Positions 6,926 through 14,950 of a stretch of 64,000 bases of DNA are shown here, in pieces. The notes below the pieces were generated by a model. The model was not told where the DNA came from. It was given only the letters and a program-made list of their open reading frames with translations, and made no database searches. The stretch spans positions 930,001 through 994,000 of the forward strand of contig CP075528.1 of the NCBI GenBank assembly GCA_025808875.1, read 5' to 3'. Position 1 is the stretch's first letter. Each line of letters starts with the position of its first letter. The stretch is from Enhydrobacter sp. (GTDB taxonomy: Bacteria > Pseudomonadota > Alphaproteobacteria > Reyranellales > Reyranellaceae). Both the position numbers and the translations under genes were made by a program.

Positions 6926-7669
6926 GTGGAGAGGGCGGAGTATGAGCGCATGCATGCGGTCGAGGATCGCATGTGGTGGTATCGCGGCCTGCGCGCTCTC
7001 GTCGCGGGATTGCTGGCGCGCAGCCCGCGGGACCCCTCGCCGGCGGCACCGTCGGTTCTCGACGCCGGCTGCGGAACCGGCGGCATGCTGGCCCGGCTCG
7101 GTGCCCTGCCGTCCGACGGTGTCGCCATCGGTCTTGAGTACGATCCGGTCGCGGCCGGCATGGCGGCCGACAAGTCGGGCCGCCCGGTGGTGGCGGGCAC
7201 CGTGCTGCGCCTGCCGTTCGCCGACCAGGCGCTGGACGCCTATGTTTCGCTCGACGTGCTCTGTCATGGGGGTGTCGAACCGGCGCAGGCACTTGCCGAG
7301 GCGCACCGTTGCCTGAAGCCCGGCGGCATTGCACTCCTGAACTTGCCGGCCTATGGCTGGCTGTTGTCCGCCCATGACCGGCGCGTGCACAATGTCCGGC
7401 GCTTCACCCGCCGACAGGCCCGTCGCCTTCTGGCCGAACATGGCTTTACCGTTCGTCGAACGAGCTACTGGAATACGCTGTTGTTTCCCCTGATGGTGTT
7501 GCACCGCTTGACAGAGCGACCCGAGGCCGAAAGCGACGTGCGCGACTTTCCGCGCTGGCTCGATGCGCTGTTCTCCACTGCGCTCGCGATCGAGCGCACG
7601 GTCATCCTGGCCGGCCTCTCCCTGCCCTTCGGCGGATCGTTGATCGTGGTGGCTGCGCGCAATGGCTGA
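6926..7669 (+). CDS. Class I SAM-dependent methyltransferase
   Basis: 247 residues. The SAM-binding motif I is VLDAGCGTGGMLARL near residue 44, followed by LEYDP (motif II acidic strand), LPFADQALDAYVSLDVLCHGG and the post-motif LKPGGIALLNLPAY. The C-terminal third is hydrophobic in places (FGGSLIVVAARNG), so membrane association is possible. GTG start; the 3' end overlaps the next gene by 8 bases. Methylation of a lipid, glycan or precursor made by the neighbouring glycosyltransferase is inferred from context only. Confidence 0.78.
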   Translation: MERAEYERMHAVEDRMWWYRGLRALVAGLLARSPRDPSPAAPSVLDAGCGTGGMLARLGALPSDGVAIGLEYDPVAAGMAADKSGRPVVAGTVLRLPFADQALDAYVSLDVLCHGGVEPAQALAEAHRCLKPGGIALLNLPAYGWLLSAHDRRVHNVRRFTRRQARRLLAEHGFTVRRTSYWNTLLFPLMVLHRLTERPEAESDVRDFPRWLDALFSTALAIERTVILAGLSLPFGGSLIVVAARNG

Positions 7670-8690
7670 CGTTCCCGCCCTGTCGATCGTCGTTCCCGTC
7701 TACAACGGCGCCGCCACGGTCGGCGAACTGGTCGGCGCCTTGCGCGCACTGGAGCTCGAGGGTGGTCTCGAGATCGTGCTTGTCGTCGACGGCAGCCCAG
7801 ACAACAGCCTCGATGTTTGCAAGCGACTCGCCGCCGAGCCTGGCGCACCCGTGATCGTTCTCAGTCTCAGCCGGAACTACGGCGAGCACAACGCGGTGAT
7901 GGCGGGCCTTGCGCGCGCGCGCGGCAACTACACGATCAGCATGGACGACGACTTGCAGAATCCGCCGGATGAGGTGAAGCGGCTTTTCGAGTATGCGCGC
8001 GACGGCGGTTACGACGTCGTCTACACCTACTACGACGAGAAGAAGCATGCGGCTTGGCGAAATCTCGGCAGCCGCTTCACGAACTGGTGCGCCGATCACC
8101 TGATCGACAAGCCGAAGGGACTCTATCTCTCGAGCTTCCGCTGCGTCTCCGCTTTCGTGCGCGAGCACATTGTCGCGAGTTACGAAGGGCCCTACCCCTA
8201 TGTCGACGGCCTGATCTTCCAGGTGACGCAGAATGTCGGCCGTCTGCAGGTGGCGCATCTGCCGCGCGCCGAGGGGCGATCGAACTACACGCTGGCCCGC
8301 CTGTTCCGGCTCTGGCTGTCGATGTTCTTGAACTTCTCGGTGATCCCATTGCGCTTCGCCACTCTGTTCGGCATCGCGTTCGGCGCGCTGGGGGCACTGG
8401 CGGCGATCATCGTCATCGTCGAGGCGATCTCCTCCAACAAGCCGCCGCAGGGCTGGGCGTCGTTGATGGTGGCGGTGCTGGTGCTGGCCGGCGTGCAACT
8501 GATCGTGGTCGGGCTGATCGGCGAGTATCTCGGCCGCATGTTCCTCGCGGTCAACCGTAAGCCGCAGTACTTGGTGCGCGAGGTCTATCGCCGCGGTGCG
8601 GCCGGACTCGACGTCGAGCGGCCGTTGGCCGACACCCGGGCCGGCGGGCGGCCCTATCGCTTGCCCGATAATGCGGAGCCTGAACGATGA
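7662..8690 (+). CDS. ArnC-like family 2 glycosyltransferase
   Basis: 342 residues: a GT-A domain starting LSIVVPVYNGAATVGELV, the metal/nucleotide-binding Asp cluster SMDDDLQNPPDEV near residue 95, then two C-terminal transmembrane helices after RSNYTLARLFRLWLSMFLNFSVIPLRF. This arrangement is that of dolichyl/undecaprenyl-phosphate sugar transferases such as ArnC, GtrB and DPMS. It would load a sugar onto undecaprenyl phosphate on the cytoplasmic face. Overlaps the methyltransferase gene by 8 bases and the flippase-subunit gene by 4. Confidence 0.85.
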   Translation: MADVPALSIVVPVYNGAATVGELVGALRALELEGGLEIVLVVDGSPDNSLDVCKRLAAEPGAPVIVLSLSRNYGEHNAVMAGLARARGNYTISMDDDLQNPPDEVKRLFEYARDGGYDVVYTYYDEKKHAAWRNLGSRFTNWCADHLIDKPKGLYLSSFRCVSAFVREHIVASYEGPYPYVDGLIFQVTQNVGRLQVAHLPRAEGRSNYTLARLFRLWLSMFLNFSVIPLRFATLFGIAFGALGALAAIIVIVEAISSNKPPQGWASLMVAVLVLAGVQLIVVGLIGEYLGRMFLAVNRKPQYLVREVYRRGAAGLDVERPLADTRAGGRPYRLPDNAEPER

Positions 8691-9019
8691 CGATCTACTA
8701 TGTGGCGCTCGGCATCGGCATACTGGCGGGCATCGCCGGCCAGATGCTGCTGAAGGCGGGCGCCGATGCGCCTGATTTCGTCTCGCAGGTGATGCGGCCG
8801 TCGACCCTGGCCGGCCTCGCGCTCTACGGCTCGGCGGCATTTCTCTACATCGTCGCGCTGCGGAAGATCCCGGTTTCCGTGGCCTTTCCCAGCGTGTCGC
8901 TCTCTTATGCGATCGTCGCGGTGCTCGGGCACTTCCTTTTCGGCGAACCGTTCGGCATCAAGCAGATCGGCGGCATCGTCCTCATCATGGGCGGTGTCGT
9001 GCTCATCAACCAGACGTGA
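8687..9019 (+). CDS. Small (SMR/ArnE-like) membrane transporter subunit
   Basis: 110 residues with four predicted transmembrane helices: MTIYYVALGIGILAGIAGQMLLKAG, the LAGLALYGSAAFLYIVALRKIPVSVAFP helix pair, and a final GGIVLIMGGVVLINQ helix. The IPVSVAFPSVSLSYAIVA stretch is the conserved third-helix motif of EmrE/ArnE-type proteins. Coupled to the ArnC-like gene by a 4-base overlap, it is best read as a lipid-linked sugar flippase component rather than a drug pump. Confidence 0.8.
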   Translation: MTIYYVALGIGILAGIAGQMLLKAGADAPDFVSQVMRPSTLAGLALYGSAAFLYIVALRKIPVSVAFPSVSLSYAIVAVLGHFLFGEPFGIKQIGGIVLIMGGVVLINQT

Positions 9020-9038
9020 CGGCGGGCGGGGGAAGCGT

Positions 9039-9902
9039 GTGACCTACGAGCAGATCAAGTACGAGATTCGGGACGGCATCCTCACCATCACGCTCAACCG
9101 CCCCGACAAGCTGAACGCCTTCACCGGCAAGATGCTGTCGGAGCTTCTCGACGCGCTCGATCGCGCCGATCGCGACGACGACGTGCGGGCCATCGTCTTC
9201 ACCGGCGCAGGCCGCGGCTTCTGCGCCGGCGCCGATTTGTCGGGCGGTGCCAACACCTTCAATGCCGAGAACAGGGGGCCGGTCGATCCCGAGCTCGACG
9301 GCCACCGCGACGGCGGCGGTCTGCTCACGCTCCGGCTCTACGACTGCCTGAAGCCGACGATCGCCGCCTGCAATGGTCCGGCGGTCGGCGTCGGCGTCAC
9401 CATGCAGCTTGCGATGGACGTGCGACTGGCCTCGGAGGCGGCGCGCTACGGCTTCGTGTTCACGCGGCGCGCCATCGTCATGGAGGCCTGCTCGAGCTGG
9501 TTCCTGCCGCGCCTGGTCGGGCCGCAGCAGGCTCTGGAATGGGTGATGACCGGCCGGGTGTTCCCTGCCGAGGAGGCGCTCCGGGGCCGGCTGGTCCGCT
9601 CAGTGCACAAGCCCGACGAACTCCTGACGGCGGCCTATACGCTGGCCCGCGAGATCGCCGACAACACGGCGCCCGTTTCGGTCGCACTGAACCGGCAGAT
9701 GATCTGGAAGATGCTCGGCGCCGATCATCCCATGGAAGCGCACAAGGTCGATTCCAAGGGCATCTACGCGCGCGGCAAGTCTGCCGACGTGAAGGAGGGC
9801 GTGGTCGCCTTCCTGGAGAAGCGCCCGGCACGCTTCCCCATGAAAGTGAGCGACGGCATGCCCTCCTATTTCCCCTGGTGGAAGGAACGTTCGTTCAAGT
9901 AG
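9039..9902 (+). CDS. Enoyl-CoA hydratase/isomerase family protein
   Basis: 287-residue crotonase-fold enzyme. The N-terminal ILTITLNRPDKLNAFTG segment, the first oxyanion-hole region GAGRGFCAGADLSGG, and the second one NGPAVGVGVTMQLAMDVRLAS are intact. The C-terminus carries VSVALNRQMIWKM and VVAFLEKRPARFP, common in aliphatic or aryl-CoA hydratases. GTG start 19 bases after the flippase gene with a GGGGGAAG-like ribosome-binding site. Precedes an ABC importer on the same strand, suggesting use of an imported acid. Substrate unknown. Confidence 0.88.
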   Translation: MTYEQIKYEIRDGILTITLNRPDKLNAFTGKMLSELLDALDRADRDDDVRAIVFTGAGRGFCAGADLSGGANTFNAENRGPVDPELDGHRDGGGLLTLRLYDCLKPTIAACNGPAVGVGVTMQLAMDVRLASEAARYGFVFTRRAIVMEACSSWFLPRLVGPQQALEWVMTGRVFPAEEALRGRLVRSVHKPDELLTAAYTLAREIADNTAPVSVALNRQMIWKMLGADHPMEAHKVDSKGIYARGKSADVKEGVVAFLEKRPARFPMKVSDGMPSYFPWWKERSFK

Positions 9903-9967
9903 CCGCGGTTGCCCGGCGGCAGCCGTTACGGCAATCTCCGCCGCCAACGAATCCTTCGGAGGAAGCG

Positions 9968-11002
9968 ATGAACAAGCTGCAGATGCGGCGTCGGGCAATT
10001 CTGGCCGCGACGCCGGCTCTGATTGCCGCCCCCTACGTGGCGCGCGCGCAGGGCAAGCCGGAGAAGAGCAAGGTCGTGCTCGCCGTCGGCGGCAAGTCGG
10101 CACTCTACTATCTCTCGCTGACGATCGCCGAGAAGAAGGGCTTCTTCAAGGAAGCCGGCCTCGACGTCGAGATCAACGACTTCCAGGGTGGCGCCAAGTC
10201 GCTGCAGGCGCTCATGGGCGGTAGCGCGGACGTGGTGGCCGGCGCCTACGAGCACACGATCCGCATGCAGCAGCGCGGCCAGGCGATCGTCGGCTTCGCC
10301 CTGATCGGCCGCGGCATGCAGCTTGCCATCGGTTTGCGCAACGACGTCGCCACCCGGGTCAAGGGACCGGCCGACATCAAGGGCCTGAAGTTCGGCGTCA
10401 CGGCGCCGGGCTCGCAGACCCACATGCTGGTCAACAACTGGGCGGCCAAGGGCGGTCTCAAGCCGACCGACATCGTGGCGATCGGTGTTGGTGCCGGCGC
10501 GTCGGTCGTGGCGGCCATCGAGAAGGGCGAGGTCGACGGCATCTCACAGGCCGATCCCGCACTCACCATCCTGCAGGAGAAGAAGCTCATCAAGATCATG
10601 GTCGACACGCGCACTATGAAGGGCAACCAGGAGCTGTTCGGCGGCGCGATGCCAGCGGCCTGCCTCTATGGCCAGCCCGATCTCCTGAAGAAAACCCCGG
10701 GCACGGCCCAGGCGCTGGCGACCGCAATCGTGCGTGCCGACCAGTGGTTGCAGACGGCCACGCCGTCGGACGTGTCGAGCGTCGTTCCCGAGGCCTATCT
10801 GCTGGGCGACAAGTCGGTCTACGAGAAGGCCTTCGCCAACGTGCGCGACACCATCTCGCCCGACGGCATGATGCCGGCCGAGGGGCCGGCGAACTGCCTC
10901 AAATTCCTGGCCGAGGGCGATCCCAAGATCGCGGCGGCCAAGATCGACCTCGCCGCCACCTGGACCAACGAGCTCGCCCAACGGGCCGGCAAGCGCAGCT
11001 GA
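9968..11002 (+). CDS. ABC importer substrate-binding protein, NMT1/TauA type
   Basis: 344 residues with an export signal MNKLQMRRRAILAATPALIAAPYVARAQG (Arg-rich start, Ala-x-Ala cleavage region; Tat-like but without a full twin-arginine consensus). The mature part begins KSKVVLAVGGKSALYYLSLTIAEKKGFFKEAGLDVE, typical of the NMT1/THI5/SsuA/TauA fold. A GGAGGAAG ribosome-binding site precedes the ATG. First gene of a three-gene importer; its TGA overlaps the ATG of the ATPase gene. The ligand is not predictable; related proteins bind sulfonates, aromatic acids or pyrimidine precursors. Confidence 0.88.
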   Translation: MNKLQMRRRAILAATPALIAAPYVARAQGKPEKSKVVLAVGGKSALYYLSLTIAEKKGFFKEAGLDVEINDFQGGAKSLQALMGGSADVVAGAYEHTIRMQQRGQAIVGFALIGRGMQLAIGLRNDVATRVKGPADIKGLKFGVTAPGSQTHMLVNNWAAKGGLKPTDIVAIGVGAGASVVAAIEKGEVDGISQADPALTILQEKKLIKIMVDTRTMKGNQELFGGAMPAACLYGQPDLLKKTPGTAQALATAIVRADQWLQTATPSDVSSVVPEAYLLGDKSVYEKAFANVRDTISPDGMMPAEGPANCLKFLAEGDPKIAAAKIDLAATWTNELAQRAGKRS

Positions 11003-11823
11003 TGAGTGTTGGCGGACCGGCGCTCGCGCTGGAGGACATCACCTGCCGCTTCGCCGCCCGTGACGGCGGCGAAGCCTATACCGCCGTCGCGAATGCCTCT
11101 CTTGCTGTCGCGGAAGGCGAGTTCGTGTCGGTCGTCGGACCAACCGGCTGCGGCAAGTCCACCCTGCTCAACGTGGCTGCCGGCCTGCTCGAACCCTCCC
11201 AGGGGCGCGTGTCGGTGTTCGGCAAGCCGCTGGTCTCGGCAGAGGGGGTGAACCGCCGCGCAGGCTACATGTTCCAGGCCGATGCGCTGATGCCGTGGCG
11301 CAACGGCATCGATAATGTCGTCGCCGGGCTCGAATTCCGCGGCGTGCCGCACGCCGAGGCGGTGCGGCAGGGCGAGGCGTGGCTGCAACGGGTCGGGCTG
11401 GGCGGCTTCGGCGACCGCTATCCGCATCAGATGTCCGGCGGCATGCGCAAGCGGCTCGCACTGGCACAGACCCTGATCCTCAGCCCGGACATCCTGCTGA
11501 TGGACGAGCCCTTCTCGGCGCTCGACGTGCAGACGCGCCAGCTCATGGAGAACGAACTTCTGGCGCTCTGGGCGGAGGACAGGAAGTCGGTCCTGTTCAT
11601 CACCCACGATCTCGAGGAGGCGATCGCGCTTTCCGATCGCGTCGTCGTGCTCTCGGCCGGCCCGGCCACCCGTCCCATCGGCGATTTCAAGGTCGACTTG
11701 CCGAGGCCGCGCGACGTGCAGGAGATCCGCATGACGCCGGCGTTCCTCACCCTGCATCGTGAGATCTGGGGAGCGATGAAGGAAGAGGTGCTGAAGGCCT
11801 ACCAGCGCCAGAAGGCGGCCTGA
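11002..11823 (+). CDS. ABC importer ATP-binding protein, NitT/TauT type
   Basis: 273 residues with Walker A GPTGCGKST, Q-loop YMFQADALMPW, signature MSGGMRKRLALAQTL (variant of LSGGQ), Walker B ILLMDEPFSALD and switch His in FITHDLEEAIALSDRV. Energises the permease encoded 1 base downstream. Family members drive nitrate, sulfonate or taurine import; here the neighbours are CoA-ester enzymes, pointing to an organic acid. Confidence 0.93.
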   Translation: MSVGGPALALEDITCRFAARDGGEAYTAVANASLAVAEGEFVSVVGPTGCGKSTLLNVAAGLLEPSQGRVSVFGKPLVSAEGVNRRAGYMFQADALMPWRNGIDNVVAGLEFRGVPHAEAVRQGEAWLQRVGLGGFGDRYPHQMSGGMRKRLALAQTLILSPDILLMDEPFSALDVQTRQLMENELLALWAEDRKSVLFITHDLEEAIALSDRVVVLSAGPATRPIGDFKVDLPRPRDVQEIRMTPAFLTLHREIWGAMKEEVLKAYQRQKAA

Positions 11824-11824
11824 C

Positions 11825-12622
11825 ATGAAGCTGCGCGCGCTCCAGCTCGGCGTGCTCGCCGCGCTCATCCTGTTCTGGTACGCGATGACGGCGCCCGGCC
11901 TGATCCCGCCGTTCTATTTCGAGCAACCGAATCGCGCCGCCTTCTTCTTCGGCGAGCCGCAGAAGGTGTTCTGGATCATCGTCGACTGGTTCGTGAGCGG
12001 CGAGATCTATGGCCACCTCGGCTACACCCTGCTGGAGACGGCGCTGGGGTTCGTGATCGGCGCGGTGTTCGGATTGCTGGTCGGACTGTGGCTGGCACTG
12101 TCGCCCATGGCGTCGGCGATCATGGATCCCTACATCAAGGGCTTCAATTCGATGCCGCGCGTCGTCCTTGCGCCGATCTTCGCTGTGTGGTTCGGCCTCG
12201 GCATCTGGTCGAAGGTGGCGCTCGGCGTCACGCTGGTGTTTTTCGTCGTCTTCTTCAACGTCTACCAAGGCGTGCGCGAAGTCAGCCCGAACCTGATCGC
12301 CAATGCACGCATGTTGGGGGCGTCCAGGCGCCAGCTTCTGCGCTCGATCTACCTGCCGTCGGCGATGAGCTGGGTGTTCGCCAGCCTGCACAACGCGGTC
12401 GGTCTCGCCTTCGTCGGCGCCGTGGTCGGCGAATACCTTGGCTCCTCGCGCGGTGTCGGCTACCTGATCCTGCAGGCCGAGGGGACGTTCGACATCAACA
12501 CCGTGTTCGCGGGAATCCTCGTGCTCACCGGTTTCGCGCTCCTGCTCGACAACGGCGTCGGCGTCGTCGAGCGCCGTCTGATGACGTGGCAGCCGCGGGC
12601 CGGCGAGACCGAGAAAATCTGA
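11825..12622 (+). CDS. ABC importer permease, NitT/TauT type
   Basis: 265 residues with about six membrane helices and the inner-membrane coupling motif LIANARMLGASRRQLLRSIYLPSAMSW (EAA-like loop). Forms the membrane channel with the ATPase and binding protein just upstream. Convergent with an enoyl-CoA hydratase gene whose stop is 9 bases away. Confidence 0.9.
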   Translation: MKLRALQLGVLAALILFWYAMTAPGLIPPFYFEQPNRAAFFFGEPQKVFWIIVDWFVSGEIYGHLGYTLLETALGFVIGAVFGLLVGLWLALSPMASAIMDPYIKGFNSMPRVVLAPIFAVWFGLGIWSKVALGVTLVFFVVFFNVYQGVREVSPNLIANARMLGASRRQLLRSIYLPSAMSWVFASLHNAVGLAFVGAVVGEYLGSSRGVGYLILQAEGTFDINTVFAGILVLTGFALLLDNGVGVVERRLMTWQPRAGETEKI

Positions 12623-12630
12623 CCCGCCCG

Positions 12631-13455
12631 TCAGCGTCCAGTGAACCGGGCCGCGCGCTTCTCGAGGAAGTGGGCGACTCCCTCCTTGAAGTCGGCGGTC
12701 TGGAACGACAGCTCCATCTCGTGGTTGGCCTGCACGGTGGCCTCGGCGAGCGTCTGGAAGCTGGATTCCCACAGCTGGCGCTTCATCACCGTCACAGAGC
12801 GCGGAGATACGGTGTCGGCCAGTAGGCGAGCATAGGCGCGGGTCTCGCCCATCAGCTTGTCGTCGGCGATGACGCGGCTCACGAGGCCAAGGGACAGGGC
12901 CTCGGGCGCGTGGAACTTGCGGGCCGAGCAGAGAAGGTCGAGGGCAGTCGGCAAGCCGACCAGACGCGGCAGCAGCCAGCTCACGCCGTGCTCCGCGATC
13001 AGGCCGCGCTGGGCGAAGGCGGTAGTGAAGACGGCCGATTCCGCAGCGAAGCGCAGGTCGGCATAAAGCGGAATCACGAACCCCAGCCCGGCCGCCGGCC
13101 CGTTGATGGCCGCGATGATGAACTTCGGTATGGCCGGGAAGTAAGAGTAGTTCATGCGGAACTCGGCCAGGGAACTGCCGCCGGGCAGGTCGGGCTGGGC
13201 CTTGGTCGAGCGGTCGGATGAACCGCCGCCGGCCTGGATCGCCTGCAGGCCGCCCATGTCGGCGCCAGCACAGAAGCCTCGTCCCGCTCCAGTCAGGATG
13301 ATGGCGCGCACCTCCGGGTCGGCGCCGGCGGTGTGCATGGCGTCCTTGAGGTCGAAATACATCTGCCGTGTCCAGGCGTTGAGCTTGTCCGGGCGGTTGA
13401 GCGTGATCGTGCAGATGCGCTCGCTGACCTCGTAGAGAACGGTTTCGTATGCCAT
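12631..13455 (-). CDS. Enoyl-CoA hydratase/isomerase family protein
   Basis: 274-residue crotonase-fold protein, clearly related to the enzyme at 9039-9902 (both share ICTITLNRPDKLNAW/F and GAGRGFCAGADMGG/LSGG). The second oxyanion segment is NGPAAGLGFVIPLYADLRFA. Start at 13455 is fixed by AGGAGG ten bases upstream; an in-frame start 30 bases earlier lacks one. Divergent from a MaoC hydratase across 234 bases containing direct repeats (13515-13547). Probably part of a fatty- or aryl-acid degradation step. Confidence 0.88.
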   Translation of the reverse strand: MAYETVLYEVSERICTITLNRPDKLNAWTRQMYFDLKDAMHTAGADPEVRAIILTGAGRGFCAGADMGGLQAIQAGGGSSDRSTKAQPDLPGGSSLAEFRMNYSYFPAIPKFIIAAINGPAAGLGFVIPLYADLRFAAESAVFTTAFAQRGLIAEHGVSWLLPRLVGLPTALDLLCSARKFHAPEALSLGLVSRVIADDKLMGETRAYARLLADTVSPRSVTVMKRQLWESSFQTLAEATVQANHEMELSFQTADFKEGVAHFLEKRAARFTGR

Positions 13456-13514
13456 CGACGGGTTTCCTCCTGTGCGTTTTTGCAACTCGTGCGGCGCATT
13501 GCCCTGAGCGACGA

Positions 13515-13547
13515 TACAAATGGGACCGAAAGGCTACAAATGGCACC
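13515..13547. promoter_or_regulatory. Direct-repeat operator candidate
   Basis: TACAAATGGGACC (13515-13527) and TACAAATGGCACC (13535-13547) match at 12 of 13 positions and are spaced exactly 20 bases, i.e. about two helical turns. They lie between divergent enoyl-CoA hydratase and MaoC genes, 60-92 bases upstream of the hydratase ATG. This is the geometry of a tandem regulator site; the regulator is unknown. Confidence 0.45.
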
Positions 13548-13619
13548 CGAATGACGCGGTCCGTGCTGCGGCTTGGCATTAAGATGAGAGGGTAAAATGC
13601 TGACAGGGCTGGTGGAAAT

Positions 13620-13650
13620 TTGACCTTATAGGGAGATTTTCTGCTATCCT
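13620..13650 (+). promoter_or_regulatory. Possible sigma-70 promoter for the MaoC gene
   Basis: TTGACC (13620-13625) and TATCCT (13645-13650) are separated by 19 bases (18 if CTATCC is taken), about 40 bases before the MaoC start. The fit to consensus is moderate at both boxes, so this is a tentative call. Confidence 0.3.
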
Positions 13651-13689
13651 TGCAGTCTAAAGGAAAAATGAACCTCTTGAGGATAGGAA

Positions 13690-14157
13690 ATGGCAAAAAG
13701 GGAATTCGCCCATCCCAACGAGATGCACAAGTTCGTGGGACAGGAGATCGGAGTGAGCGACTGGGTCGAGGTTTCGCAGGACCGTATTGATCGCTTTGCC
13801 GATGCGACCGGCGACCATCAATGGATCCATGTCGACGTCGAGCGGGCCAGGAAGGAGATGCCCGGCGGCAAGACGATCGCCCACGGCTTCCTGACGTTGT
13901 CGCTGATCCCGATGCTCAATCACCAGATCTCGCACATCAACAACGTGAAGCGCGGCATCAACTACGGCTGCAACAAGGTCCGTTTCACCAGCCCGGTGCC
14001 GGCCGGGTCGAAGGTTCGCGCCCGCGCCAAGCTCCTGGCCGCCGACCCCATGGAAGGCGGTGCCGTGCGTCTCACCAATCAGGTGACTATCGAGATCGAG
14101 GGACAGGAGCGTCCGGCCTGCGTCGCCGAGACCATGTCCATCGTTTATGGCGCCTAG
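13690..14157 (+). CDS. MaoC family dehydratase
   Basis: 155 residues with the full MaoC hydratase motif: FADATGDHQWIHVDVERA (Asp and His) followed by TIAHGFLTLSLIPML. This is the (R)-enoyl-CoA hydratase pattern used in fatty acid and polyhydroxyalkanoate metabolism. ATG preceded by GAGGATAGG. Divergent from the enoyl-CoA hydratase at 12631-13455, sharing a control region. The next gene begins 10 bases after its stop. Confidence 0.9.
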   Translation: MAKREFAHPNEMHKFVGQEIGVSDWVEVSQDRIDRFADATGDHQWIHVDVERARKEMPGGKTIAHGFLTLSLIPMLNHQISHINNVKRGINYGCNKVRFTSPVPAGSKVRARAKLLAADPMEGGAVRLTNQVTIEIEGQERPACVAETMSIVYGA

Positions 14158-14167
14158 GAGACGTGCC

Positions 14168-14884
14168 TTGCTGAAGCGCGAAGAGTTGAGTGCCGAACGG
14201 ATCGAGCAGATCGTCGCCGATGCGCGCAAGGCGGGCTACGACTTTTTCCTCACGCAGGAGGAGCGCGAAGCGAGCCTGAAGCAGGCCCTCGCGCGCTACG
14301 CGCCGGGCGAGGAGGCCTGGATTTTTGCCTACGGCTCGCTGATGTGGAATCCGGCGATCGAATTCGCCGAGGCATCGGCTTGCCGGCTCGAGGGATGGCG
14401 GCGTTCCTTCTGCTTCTGGGTGCCGCTTGGTCGCGGGACTCCCGATCTGCCGGGGCTGATGCTGGCGCTCGAATCGGGCGGTAGCTGCGAGGGGGTGGCC
14501 TACCGCCTGGCGCCCCATCAGGTACGCAGCGAGCTCGCCATCCTATGGAACCGCGAGATGCTGTCGGGCGTCTATCAGGCGCGCTGGCTGCCGGCGACCC
14601 TGCGCGACGGCCGGACCGTGACGGTCATCAGCTTTGTGGTCGACACCACCCACTGCCAGTATTGCGGCGACCTGCCGATTGAGAAGGCGGCGCATCACAT
14701 CGCCTTCGCCGAGGGCCGCCGCGGCGCCTGTCGTGACTACCTCGCCAACACCGCCGCGCACGCCCGGGCACTCGGCATCCACGATTCCTACCTCGAGGAA
14801 CTGGTGGAGCGCGTCGGCAAGCTGCGCGGCAGCCGGCTCGAGGCCTCCGTCCAACCCAACGGCATCGGCGTCGGCGACGCCTGA
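14168..14884 (+). CDS. Gamma-glutamylcyclotransferase, ChaC-like
   Basis: 238 residues. WIFAYGSLMWNPAIEF is the YGSL substrate-binding loop of the ChaC/gamma-glutamylcyclotransferase fold, followed by LEGWRRSFCFWVPLGRGTPDLPGLMLALE and SCEGVAYRL. ChaC enzymes cleave glutathione to 5-oxoproline and Cys-Gly. I chose the TTG at 14168 because AGGAG sits 7 bases before it; an in-frame ATG at 14147, overlapping the MaoC gene, is the alternative. Metabolic link to the MaoC gene is unclear. Confidence 0.85.
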   Translation: MLKREELSAERIEQIVADARKAGYDFFLTQEEREASLKQALARYAPGEEAWIFAYGSLMWNPAIEFAEASACRLEGWRRSFCFWVPLGRGTPDLPGLMLALESGGSCEGVAYRLAPHQVRSELAILWNREMLSGVYQARWLPATLRDGRTVTVISFVVDTTHCQYCGDLPIEKAAHHIAFAEGRRGACRDYLANTAAHARALGIHDSYLEELVERVGKLRGSRLEASVQPNGIGVGDA

Positions 14885-14950
14885 ACCGCCGCGTTCGGAA
14901 GGCGCCCCCGGGCCTGTCCGGCGGTGCACGGCTTGTGACATAGTCCGGCC

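Noticed and set aside
11747..13696. Long minus-strand open frame across the permease and enoyl-CoA hydratase genes
   Set aside because: It runs antisense to the permease and out of frame with the hydratase, both of which have clear family motifs; the product is low-complexity and Arg-rich.
14868..14882. GGCGTC/GACGCC hairpin at the end of the ChaC-like gene as a terminator
   Set aside because: It lies within the coding sequence and has no following T-run; short GC hairpins are common in this composition.
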